Source of the DNA: an uncultured Oscillospiraceae bacterium
GTDB lineage: Bacteria > Bacillota > Clostridia > Oscillospirales > Oscillospiraceae
Reading direction: 5' to 3'
DNA length: 64,000 bases
NCBI GenBank assembly: GCA_947599925.1
Contig: CANQFT010000003.1
Coordinates: 1-64,000 of the forward strand
In this document: in pieces, positions 51,911 through 60,069 of the stretch
How positions within the stretch are numbered: position 1 is the stretch's first letter
Layout of the letters: the number at the start of each line of letters is the position of its first letter
Program-made: the position numbers and the translations under genes
The notes under the pieces: model-generated
What the model saw: the letters and a program-made list of their open reading frames with translations, nothing else
Databases searched by the model: none
Told to the model about the DNA's origin: nothing

Positions 51911-52168
51911 CCGCGCGAGCCCCCTATGGCTTGATACTAGAAGTCTCTGCACAGACGCCCGGATTATCCGAACATTTTTTGCCGCGCAAAAAGAGGGCTC
52001 TCTCAAAGAGTCTATTCGATTGCTTGGCAGACACATTCCACCACGGAGCCTGTCAAAAAGAAACCCTTTCCCCGCAAAAAGGCCCTGGGCCCCTGACAAA
52101 CATGAAGGCCGGAAGCGGAAACTCCGCTCCCGGCCTTTTGGGTCGATGGAATTTTGCGCCCGGCCCGC
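51911..52168. other. Spacer between recombinase module and DUF5684 gene
   Basis: No credible gene. It contains a hairpin at 52105-52138 listed separately, and otherwise nothing I can assign. The second end of the integrated element could lie here, but I see no sequence matching the junction near 50090. Confidence 0.5.
52105..52138 (-). terminator. Hairpin after the DUF5684 gene
   Basis: AAGGCCGG...AGCGGA / CCGCT...CCGGCCTT with a 4-base loop. On the plus strand it is followed by TT. The T-tract on the minus side is poor. Confidence 0.55.
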
Positions 52169-52660
52169 TTACCGGGCCGAGGGGTTGCCCTGGTACTGGG
52201 CGCTGCCGAAGCCCAGGATCACGCGGAAGATGGGCTCCAGGAAGAACAGGCCCACCGCGAAGCCGGTGCCGCGGCCAAATGCCTTGGCCAGCTTGCTGCA
52301 GGCGATGGCGTTGAACACCAGCATCCCGATGGAGGCGACGACGGCGATGACAGCGACCACCATGTTGGGAATCTGGCCCAGGGACACCAGGATCGCCAGG
52401 GCCAGGGCCACAAAGAACATCCTGGGGTCCCAGATGAGCTTGTACTCCACCCACACGTTGTAGAAGGGGATGATCGACTTCCATCCGGCCTCGCCGGCCT
52501 TGGTGAAGATCTTCCATCCGGCGATGACGCGGATGACGTACCACACGAGGGCGAGGACCAGGAAGCCGCCGATCATACCGCCGATGGCGGTGCCGGCCAG
52601 AGCTGCGGCGGCCTCATTTTCGGTCATACCGGCTTGCTGGGCAATTTGGGTAATATCCAT
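52169..52660 (-). CDS. DUF5684 small membrane protein
   Basis: A 163-aa protein with an N-terminal helix (MDITQIAQQAGM), then about four membrane segments and the DUF5684 signature GWKIFTKAGEAGWKSIIPFYNVWVEYKLIW after the first. Function unknown in the family. The ATG at 52660 is set by GAAGGAAAC. It is 117 bases downstream of the first WG-repeat/SLH gene on the same strand. Confidence 0.8.
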   Translation of the reverse strand: MDITQIAQQAGMTENEAAAALAGTAIGGMIGGFLVLALVWYVIRVIAGWKIFTKAGEAGWKSIIPFYNVWVEYKLIWDPRMFFVALALAILVSLGQIPNMVVAVIAVVASIGMLVFNAIACSKLAKAFGRGTGFAVGLFFLEPIFRVILGFGSAQYQGNPSAR

Positions 52661-52777
52661 GTTTGTTTCCTTCTTTCTCCTCATTTTTGCTCCGGGGCAG
52701 GGCTCCGGGCGCTGGGGCATATATACGCGTCACAGCCGCGGCGCGGCCATGTCACGCCAAAGGGAATGGGCGCGGGC

Positions 52778-53935
52778 TCAGCCCGCCTGGGTGAACCGCT
52801 GGAGGATGACGGCCACCTCCGCTCTGGTGGCGCCGCCCTGGGGATCCAGCCGGCCGCCGCCCTTGCCGGTCAAAATGCCGTTCTGCACCGCCCACCGCAT
52901 GGCGGTCTGGGCCCAGTCAGAGATGCTGTCCGCGTCCACGAACTCCGCCAGGTCGGCGGCGTCCGCCGCGGGAGACCCGGCGTAGCGGTAGAGCATGGTC
53001 ACCAGCTGCTCCCTGGAGATGTTCCCCTCTGGGGCGGTGCCGTCGGAGATGCCCTGGGCCGTGGCCCAGGCCATGGCCTTTTCATACCAAGTGGAACCGC
53101 CGGTGGTGTCCTGCCCGTCCAGCCGGGCCAGGACGGTCATCAGCATGGCGCGGGTCATGTTGGAATCAGGGGCAAAGGTGTTTTCCCCCACGCCGTTGAA
53201 CAGGCCCTTCTCGGTGACGTAGTTCACGCCCGCCTCGTACCAGCTGCCCGCCGCCACGTCGGTGTAGACCGTGGCGCTGGGCTGGGCGTCGGCCTTGGTG
53301 ATGGAGAAGAGGGCCACCTTGTCCTCCTTCTGCATCGCCACCAGCCCCTCGTCCAAGAGCACAGCGTCCTCGTACTGTCCGGGCAGGACCGTCTGGCCGG
53401 TCCGGTCGATGAGGGACCACGTCCCGTCCAGCTCCACCTTGGCAAGACCGTCATTGGTGAAGTCGTGGGCGTCGTCATACTGAATGGGGATGGCCACCGC
53501 GCCGGTGGCGTCGATGTAGCCCCACTTGCCGTCCAGCACCACCTCGGCCAGACCGATTTCGGTGAAGTCGTAGGCGTCGTCATATTGGCAGGGGATGACC
53601 TGGTTGCCGGTCTTGTCCACATAGCCGTACTTGCCGTCCCGCTTCACCAAGGCCAGGCCGTTTCCGGTGAAGTCGTAGGCCTCGTCATACTCCATGGGGA
53701 TGACCACCGCGCCGGTCTTGTCGATGTAGCCCCACTTGCCGTCCCGCATCGCGATGGCAAGGCCGCTGACAAAGCTGTCGCCGTCGTCATACTGAATGGG
53801 GATGACCACCGCGCCGGTCTTGTCCACATAGCCGTACTTGCCGTCCAGCTTCACCAAGGCCAGGCCCTCGCAGAAGTCCCAGGCGTCGTCATACTGGATG
53901 GGGATGACCTCGTTGCCGGAGCGGTCGATAAAGCC
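52778..53935. repeat. 1.16-kb near-identical block shared by the two WG/SLH genes (copy A)
   Basis: It matches 56770-57927 at a constant offset of 3992 bases. I find only four differences, all in the first ~120 bases, and none in the following ~1 kb until the abrupt end inside a WG repeat. It encodes the last five to six WG repeats and all SLH motifs. Confidence 0.9.
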
Positions 53936-56707
53936 CACCTTGTCGCCCAGCCACACCGCGGCCAGACCTTGGCTGAAGCTTCTGGTGCCGTCATACTGGG
54001 CCTCGATCACCATCTGGCCGGTCTTGTCGATGTAGCCGTTCCTATCGCCCACCTGCACCCGGGCCAAGCCCTCGGAGAAGAAGTCGGCGGCGTCATACTG
54101 GGCCTCGATCACCACCGTGCCGGTCTTGTCGATGTAGCCCACCTTGCCGTCGATCCAAACCAGGGCCAGACCGTCCACGAACTCCCGGGCGCCTTCATAC
54201 GGGAGCGAGATCACCACCTGGCCGGTCTTGTCCACAAAGGAGCACCACTTGCCGTCCAGCTTCACCAGGGCCAGGCCCTCGGAGAAGTACCAGGCGTTCT
54301 CATACTGAGGCGGGATCACCTCCTCGCCGGTCTTGTCGATAAAGCCCCACTCGCCGTCCCGCTCCACGGCCAAAAGGCCCTCACTGACGCTGTGCTCGCT
54401 GAACACATCGTCGTAGCGGTAGTCGGTGAGCTGCTTCACCGCCCAGCCGGTGGCGGCATCCGGCGTCCACGCCGGCTCCTTGGTGAGAGAGAAGACGGCG
54501 TATTTCTCGTTCACCCGCAGCATCACATAGCCCTTCCCCGCGGGGTTGATGTGCTTGCAGATCAGGGGCAGGACCTCCTCGCCGTTGACGTCCAGCAGAC
54601 CGTACTTGCCGTTCAGCCGCACCGGGCCCAGCCCGCCGACGAAGTCGAAGGCGTAGTCGTACTGGGGCTCGACCACCTTGGTCCCGGTCTTGTCCACGTA
54701 GCCCCACTTGCCGTCCAGCCGCACCGGGGCCAGGCCGTCGTCGGAGAAGGAGGTGGCGGCGTCATACTTGGGCAGAATGACCTCGGTCCCGGTCTTGTCC
54801 ACATAGCCCCACTTCCTGTCCCGCTGCACCATGCCAAGGCCGGCGGAGAAGTCGTAGGCGGCGGCGTACTGGCAGGGGATGACCAGCTCGCCGGTCTTGT
54901 CGATGTAGCCCGACTGGTTGCCCTGCCGCACCACCAGCAGACCCTCGGAGAAGCCGCTGTTGGCGTTGTCATACCGACATTCGATGACCTCGGTACCGGT
55001 CTGGTCGATGCAGCCGTACTTGCCGTCCTTCCGCACCACGGCCAGACCCTCGGAGAAGTCGTTGGCGTAGTCGTACTGGCAGGGGGTGACCTCGGCCCCG
55101 GTGGTGTCGATGTAGCCGTACTTGCCGTTCATCTTCACCACGGCCAGGCCCTGGGAGAAGTCGCTGGCGTTGTCATACCGGCAGGGGATGGCCTCGGCCC
55201 CGGTGGTGTCCACGTAGCCACACAGGCCGTCCTCGTTCATCACCATCGCCAGACCGTCCTGGGTGAAGTCGTGGGCGGAGATATACTGGCAGGGGATGGC
55301 CTCGGCCCCCGTCTTGTCGATGTAACCGTACTTGCCGTCCAGCTCCACCATGGCAAGGCCGTTCACGAAGGCCCCCGCGTCGCCAAACCGGGCCTCGATC
55401 ACCTCTTCGCCGGTGGGGTCGATAAAGCCCCGCTTGCGGTCCCGCGTCACCATCATCAGGCCCTCGGAGAACTCCAGCCCGCCGTCATAGACGTAGTCGG
55501 TCAACTGGGTGAGGGTCCAGCCGGGGGCGGCCTCCGGCACAGGCTCGGGGAACAGGGAGAAGACGGCGTACTTCGGATCCAGCGTGCCCTCCGCCTGGAT
55601 CGCCACCAGGCCGTCGGCCAGCGGCTTCACGTTCTTCGAGTACTGAATGGGGATCCGCTCCTCGCCGGTCTTGTCGATGAGGCCCCACTTGCCGTCCAGT
55701 TCCACCATGGCCAGGCCACTTTCGGGAAAGGCGTAAGCGCCCTCGTACTGGCAGAGGATGACCTCGGCCCCGGTGGGGTCGATGTAGCCGTACTTGCCGT
55801 CCCGCTCCACCAGAGCCAGGCCGTTTTCAAAATAGTTGGTGCTGTCATACTGGAAGGGGGTCACAGCCGTGCCGGTCTTGTCGATGTAGCCCCACTTGCC
55901 CTCTTGCTGTACCCTGGCCAGGCCGGAGTCGTCGTAGAAGCTGTGGGCGGCGTCGTACCGGCAGGAGATGACCAGCTCGCCGGTCTTGTCCATGTAGCCC
56001 CACTTGCCGTCCTTTTTCACCCGCGCCAGGCCGCCGTAGAAGCTCTGGGTGGCGTCGTACTGGGGAGAGATGGCCGCCGCGCCGGTGGCGTCGATGTAGC
56101 TCCACTGGCCGTCCAACTGCACACGGGCCAGGCCCTCGTGGAAGTTCTGGGCGGCGGCGTACCGGCAGGAGATGACCAGCGCGCCGGTGGCGTCGATAAA
56201 GCCCCACTTGCCCTTTTTCTGTACCCGCGCCAGGCCCTCGTAGATGCTGTGGGCGTCGTCATACTGGCAGGAGACGATCTCCGCGCCGGTGGTGTCCACG
56301 TAGCCCCACTTGCCCTCTTTCTGTACCCGCGCCAGGCCGCCGGAGAAGTCCTGGGCGTCGTCATACTGGCAGGAGACGACCTCATTGCCGTCCTTGTCGA
56401 TGTAACCGTACTTGCCCTCCTTCACCACCCGGGCAAGGCCGTCGTCGGCAAAGTCCCAGGCGTCGTCATACTGGCAGGAGATGACCTGGTTGCCGGTCTC
56501 GTCCAGGTAGCCCCACTTGCCGTCCTGCTCGGCCAGCATCACGCCGTTGCGGACGCCGTAAACATTGTCGTAGCGGTACGAGGTGAGCCGCTCCAGCATC
56601 CAGCCGGGGGCCGCCTTCGGCTCCGACGCCGCGAAGACGGCGGTGGGGGCCAGAGAGAGCGCCAGGCACAGCGCCACGAGCAGGGCCAGAACTCTTGTCT
56701 TCTTCAT
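52778..56707 (-). CDS. WG-repeat surface protein with three SLH domains (copy A)
   Basis: A 1309-aa exported protein with a signal peptide (about 1-27, ending AVFAAS), then 28 WG repeats of about 36-42 residues (GKWGYIDKTGxxVIPxQYDDA type) in three blocks of 9, 9 and 10. Each block opens with a GW.L..LT.YRYD segment (near 35, 395 and 765) and the first two close with a KYAVFSL-type strand. Three SLH motifs fill the last ~190 residues (YTDVAAGSWYEAGV..., STWYEKAMAW..., LAEFVDADSISDW...). It is anchored to pyruvylated wall polymer and presumably binds an unknown ligand. The ATG at 56707 follows GGAAAGGA. Confidence 0.9.
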   Translation of the reverse strand: MKKTRVLALLVALCLALSLAPTAVFAASEPKAAPGWMLERLTSYRYDNVYGVRNGVMLAEQDGKWGYLDETGNQVISCQYDDAWDFADDGLARVVKEGKYGYIDKDGNEVVSCQYDDAQDFSGGLARVQKEGKWGYVDTTGAEIVSCQYDDAHSIYEGLARVQKKGKWGFIDATGALVISCRYAAAQNFHEGLARVQLDGQWSYIDATGAAAISPQYDATQSFYGGLARVKKDGKWGYMDKTGELVISCRYDAAHSFYDDSGLARVQQEGKWGYIDKTGTAVTPFQYDSTNYFENGLALVERDGKYGYIDPTGAEVILCQYEGAYAFPESGLAMVELDGKWGLIDKTGEERIPIQYSKNVKPLADGLVAIQAEGTLDPKYAVFSLFPEPVPEAAPGWTLTQLTDYVYDGGLEFSEGLMMVTRDRKRGFIDPTGEEVIEARFGDAGAFVNGLAMVELDGKYGYIDKTGAEAIPCQYISAHDFTQDGLAMVMNEDGLCGYVDTTGAEAIPCRYDNASDFSQGLAVVKMNGKYGYIDTTGAEVTPCQYDYANDFSEGLAVVRKDGKYGCIDQTGTEVIECRYDNANSGFSEGLLVVRQGNQSGYIDKTGELVIPCQYAAAYDFSAGLGMVQRDRKWGYVDKTGTEVILPKYDAATSFSDDGLAPVRLDGKWGYVDKTGTKVVEPQYDYAFDFVGGLGPVRLNGKYGLLDVNGEEVLPLICKHINPAGKGYVMLRVNEKYAVFSLTKEPAWTPDAATGWAVKQLTDYRYDDVFSEHSVSEGLLAVERDGEWGFIDKTGEEVIPPQYENAWYFSEGLALVKLDGKWCSFVDKTGQVVISLPYEGAREFVDGLALVWIDGKVGYIDKTGTVVIEAQYDAADFFSEGLARVQVGDRNGYIDKTGQMVIEAQYDGTRSFSQGLAAVWLGDKVGFIDRSGNEVIPIQYDDAWDFCEGLALVKLDGKYGYVDKTGAVVIPIQYDDGDSFVSGLAIAMRDGKWGYIDKTGAVVIPMEYDEAYDFTGNGLALVKRDGKYGYVDKTGNQVIPCQYDDAYDFTEIGLAEVVLDGKWGYIDATGAVAIPIQYDDAHDFTNDGLAKVELDGTWSLIDRTGQTVLPGQYEDAVLLDEGLVAMQKEDKVALFSITKADAQPSATVYTDVAAGSWYEAGVNYVTEKGLFNGVGENTFAPDSNMTRAMLMTVLARLDGQDTTGGSTWYEKAMAWATAQGISDGTAPEGNISREQLVTMLYRYAGSPAADAADLAEFVDADSISDWAQTAMRWAVQNGILTGKGGGRLDPQGGATRAEVAVILQRFTQAG

Positions 56708-56769
56708 GCCGTGTCCTTTCCTTTATTTGAATATCGATCTGGGATGACTTCCATCCCAAAGAGGCGGGC

Positions 56770-57927
56770 TCAGCCCGCCTGGGCGAACCGCTGGAGGATG
56801 ACGGCCACCTCCGCTCTGGTGGCGCCGCCCTGGGGATCCAGACGGCCGCCGCCCTTGCCGTTCAAAATGCCGTTCTGCACTGCCCACCGCATGGCGGTCT
56901 GGGCCCAGTCAGAGATGCTGTCCGCGTCCACGAACTCCGCCAGGTCGGCGGCGTCCGCCGCGGGAGACCCGGCGTAGCGGTAGAGCATGGTCACCAGCTG
57001 CTCCCTGGAGATGTTCCCCTCTGGGGCGGTGCCGTCGGAGATGCCCTGGGCCGTGGCCCAGGCCATGGCCTTTTCATACCAAGTGGAACCGCCGGTGGTG
57101 TCCTGCCCGTCCAGCCGGGCCAGGACGGTCATCAGCATGGCGCGGGTCATGTTGGAATCAGGGGCAAAGGTGTTTTCCCCCACGCCGTTGAACAGGCCCT
57201 TCTCGGTGACGTAGTTCACGCCCGCCTCGTACCAGCTGCCCGCCGCCACGTCGGTGTAGACCGTGGCGCTGGGCTGGGCGTCGGCCTTGGTGATGGAGAA
57301 GAGGGCCACCTTGTCCTCCTTCTGCATCGCCACCAGCCCCTCGTCCAAGAGCACAGCGTCCTCGTACTGTCCGGGCAGGACCGTCTGGCCGGTCCGGTCG
57401 ATGAGGGACCACGTCCCGTCCAGCTCCACCTTGGCAAGACCGTCATTGGTGAAGTCGTGGGCGTCGTCATACTGAATGGGGATGGCCACCGCGCCGGTGG
57501 CGTCGATGTAGCCCCACTTGCCGTCCAGCACCACCTCGGCCAGACCGATTTCGGTGAAGTCGTAGGCGTCGTCATATTGGCAGGGGATGACCTGGTTGCC
57601 GGTCTTGTCCACATAGCCGTACTTGCCGTCCCGCTTCACCAAGGCCAGGCCGTTTCCGGTGAAGTCGTAGGCCTCGTCATACTCCATGGGGATGACCACC
57701 GCGCCGGTCTTGTCGATGTAGCCCCACTTGCCGTCCCGCATCGCGATGGCAAGGCCGCTGACAAAGCTGTCGCCGTCGTCATACTGAATGGGGATGACCA
57801 CCGCGCCGGTCTTGTCCACATAGCCGTACTTGCCGTCCAGCTTCACCAAGGCCAGGCCCTCGCAGAAGTCCCAGGCGTCGTCATACTGGATGGGGATGAC
57901 CTCGTTGCCGGAGCGGTCGATAAAGCC
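56770..57927. repeat. 1.16-kb near-identical block (copy B)
   Basis: Partner of 52778-53935. Both are in the same orientation at the 3' ends of adjacent genes, so recombination between them would delete 3992 bp and leave one fused in-frame gene. Confidence 0.9.
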
Positions 57928-59520
57928 CCACTTGTCGCCCCGCGCCGCCAGCGCCAGGCCCTCGTCGGTAAAGTCCCCGATGCCGTCATACCGGCAGGGG
58001 ATGACCTCAGCGCCGGTGGCGTCGATGAAGCCCCACTTGTCGTCCAGCGCCACGGCGGTCAGACCGTGGGAGAAGAAGCCCACGTCCTGGTACTTCAAGG
58101 GGATGGCCAGGGGATCCTGGGGCAGAATCACATCCGCAAAGCGGAAGGGGACCGCCTGGCCCCGGTCCGGGTCCGCATACCCCCACTGCCCGTCCCGCGA
58201 CACCGGGCCCAGGCCCTCGGTGACGTCGGCCGCGCCGTCATAGAGCAGGGGAAGCACCTCGCCGCCGGTCTTGTCCAGGTAGCCGTACAGCTCCCCCGCC
58301 TGCACCGGCGCCGTCCCCTCCGAAAAGCCGTTGGCGGAGATGCCGTCGTAGCGGAAGGAGGTGAGCTGGGTCAGCGTCCAGCCGGAGGCCATGGGGTCCT
58401 TGACCACCGAGATGTAGCCCCACTTGCCGTTTTGACAGACGGGCGCCATCCCGTCGTAAAACGCCCCGACGTCCTCATACTGGAAGGGGACCGCCGTGGC
58501 CCCGGAGAGGTCCACATAGCCCCACTTGCCGTCCTTCTCCGCCGGGGCCAGGCCGTTGGTGAAGCCGTAGATGTTGTCATACTGGAGGGGAATGATCACC
58601 TGGCCGGTGAAGTCCAGGATCCCCCACTTCCCGTCCCGCTCCACGGAGCTCATGCCGTCCACCAGGTTGTAGACCGTGTCGTACTCCATGGGGATCACCA
58701 TCTCCCCTGTCCGGTCCATAAAGCCCCACTTGTCCCCCATGTGGGCGGGGGCCAGGCCGTCCATCAGATAGCCCAGGTCGTCATACTGCAGGGGGATCAC
58801 CGTCTCCCCCGCCGTGTCGATCATCCCCTCCTTGCCGTCCTGGTCCACACAGGCCACGCCGGCCTGGAAGCGCATCACGTCGTCATACTGGAAGGGCACG
58901 GCCACCGCGCCGGTGGCGTCAATGTAGCCCCACTTGCCGTTCAACTCCACCGCCGCCAGGCCGTCGGAGAAGGCCATGGTCGCCTGGTATGTGGGGGCGA
59001 TCGCCTCACGGCCGGCGGCATCCACAAAGCCCCACTTGCCGTCCCGCTCCACGGCGGCCAGACCGCCGGAGAAGCCGCCCATCTGGTCATAGAGGAAGGG
59101 GACGACGGTGGCGCCGGAGACGTCGATGTAGCCCCACTTGCCGTCCTTCTGCACCGGGGCCACGCCGTTCATGAACATCTGCGCGCTGTCATACTGGAAC
59201 GGGATGACCGCCGCGCCGGTCTTGTCGATGTAGCCGTACTTGTCGTCCAGCTTCGCCACGGCCAGACCGTCGGAAAAATAGGTCAGGTCGTCGTACTGGA
59301 GCGGGATGGCCACCGCGCCGGTCTTGTCGATGAAGCCAAACTTGCCGTTTTGTACCACCGGGGCCAGCCCGTCTACAAAGTTACCGGCCTGGTCGTACTG
59401 AAAGGGAATCGCCTGCCGCGCCGTCCAACCGGCGCCCTCCCCCGTCTCCGCCGCCCAGACCGTCTGGGACAGCAGCAGCCCCAGGACCAGAGCCAGGGTC
59501 AGAAGTCTGTGCTTTTTCAT
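56770..59520 (-). CDS. WG-repeat surface protein with three SLH domains (copy B)
   Basis: A 916-aa exported protein with a signal peptide (about 1-23, ending VWAAET), about 19 WG repeats with a spacer-type GWTLTQLTSFRYDG segment near residue 380, then three SLH motifs. The first two-thirds are clearly different from copy A, and the last 386 residues are almost the same. The ATG at 59520 follows GAGGAGGAAA. The frame stays open upstream but through the hairpin element, so it is not coding. The promoter sits beyond or at the edge of that element. It is 62 bases from copy A, with only a weak hairpin (56740-56758) between. Confidence 0.9.
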   Translation of the reverse strand: MKKHRLLTLALVLGLLLSQTVWAAETGEGAGWTARQAIPFQYDQAGNFVDGLAPVVQNGKFGFIDKTGAVAIPLQYDDLTYFSDGLAVAKLDDKYGYIDKTGAAVIPFQYDSAQMFMNGVAPVQKDGKWGYIDVSGATVVPFLYDQMGGFSGGLAAVERDGKWGFVDAAGREAIAPTYQATMAFSDGLAAVELNGKWGYIDATGAVAVPFQYDDVMRFQAGVACVDQDGKEGMIDTAGETVIPLQYDDLGYLMDGLAPAHMGDKWGFMDRTGEMVIPMEYDTVYNLVDGMSSVERDGKWGILDFTGQVIIPLQYDNIYGFTNGLAPAEKDGKWGYVDLSGATAVPFQYEDVGAFYDGMAPVCQNGKWGYISVVKDPMASGWTLTQLTSFRYDGISANGFSEGTAPVQAGELYGYLDKTGGEVLPLLYDGAADVTEGLGPVSRDGQWGYADPDRGQAVPFRFADVILPQDPLAIPLKYQDVGFFSHGLTAVALDDKWGFIDATGAEVIPCRYDGIGDFTDEGLALAARGDKWGFIDRSGNEVIPIQYDDAWDFCEGLALVKLDGKYGYVDKTGAVVIPIQYDDGDSFVSGLAIAMRDGKWGYIDKTGAVVIPMEYDEAYDFTGNGLALVKRDGKYGYVDKTGNQVIPCQYDDAYDFTEIGLAEVVLDGKWGYIDATGAVAIPIQYDDAHDFTNDGLAKVELDGTWSLIDRTGQTVLPGQYEDAVLLDEGLVAMQKEDKVALFSITKADAQPSATVYTDVAAGSWYEAGVNYVTEKGLFNGVGENTFAPDSNMTRAMLMTVLARLDGQDTTGGSTWYEKAMAWATAQGISDGTAPEGNISREQLVTMLYRYAGSPAADAADLAEFVDADSISDWAQTAMRWAVQNGILNGKGGGRLDPQGGATRAEVAVILQRFAQAG

Positions 59521-59602
59521 GGTCGTTTCCTCCTCGATTTTGCGGGCCGCCCCATCCCGGCGGACCGGGCGCGCGGCACAGCTATAACAGCCTATCACGC
59601 AC

Positions 59603-59776
59603 ATTGTACCATAGTTGCAAGCCGCTGTGCGGCTTGCACGCCGCAAGAGCGGCGTCAAACCGGCAAAGCCGGTTTGGACCATGGTGTAACATTCGTGCCA
59701 GCACTTTTGCTCCGCAAAAGTGCGCCTGCCACTGGCAGGCCGGTGTGCGTTGCACACCGAGCACGGATATTGTACC
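59603..59776. mobile_element. Six-hairpin repeat element, copy 2, with 8-bp flanking direct repeats
   Basis: The core is 59611-59768 (158 bp), same orientation as copy 1 and differing at one base. It is flanked by ATTGTACC at 59603-59610 and 59769-59776. Copy 1 has ATTATACC at both ends, so the flanks agree within a copy and differ between copies, as target-site duplications do. On the minus strand the flank reads GGTACAAT, the -10 of the promoter for the WG/SLH gene at 59520. Confidence 0.85.
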
Positions 59777-59797
59777 ACATCTCCCGCGGAGGAACAA
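59769..59797 (-). promoter_or_regulatory. Promoter of the copy-B WG/SLH gene, reading through the hairpin element
   Basis: Minus strand: TTGTTC (59797-59792), 17-base spacer ending TGG, TACAAT (59774-59769). A second TGG-TACAAT follows the element at 59608-59603. Confidence 0.7.
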
Positions 59798-59963
59798 GTG
59801 ATTTTTCGCTCCGGGACCCGGCGTCTCGGAGGCACCGCCCCGCCTCTCGGCCCTCCCCGGAGGGCAAATACGCCCCAAACCAGGGATTTTCGTGTAAAAA
59901 GCCCCTGAAAACCGGCGTTTTCCCCAAATCTCCCGCCCGCCCTGTCCCCTCGCGGCCAACCTC

Positions 59964-59991
59964 TTGCAAATTGGCCCGGTCGTGCTATAAT
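59964..59991 (+). promoter_or_regulatory. Promoter of the CstA-like gene
   Basis: TTGCAA (59964-59969), 16-base spacer ending TGC, TATAAT (59986-59991). The remaining 59798-59963 spacer shows nothing else I can assign. Confidence 0.7.
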
Positions 59992-60069
59992 GCTACAATA
60001 GAAATCGCGTTGCCGCGCACGGCCCGGGCAGACGGCCCGCCCGCGGCGGCGGCAAGGAGGCAGCGTAGT

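Noticed and set aside
52154-56977. Very long plus-strand open frames (about 1600 and 1350 codons) across 52154-56977 and 57457-61506
   Set aside because: They are antisense to the WG/SLH genes. The strong third-position GC and repeat structure of those genes keep the opposite frame open. They lack ribosome-binding sites and have Gly/Val/His-rich composition unlike real proteins.
52778-57927. Assembly duplication as the sole explanation of the 1.16-kb identity
   Set aside because: The two genes differ fully upstream of the block and the few differences cluster at one end, which fits gene conversion better. Long reads would settle it.
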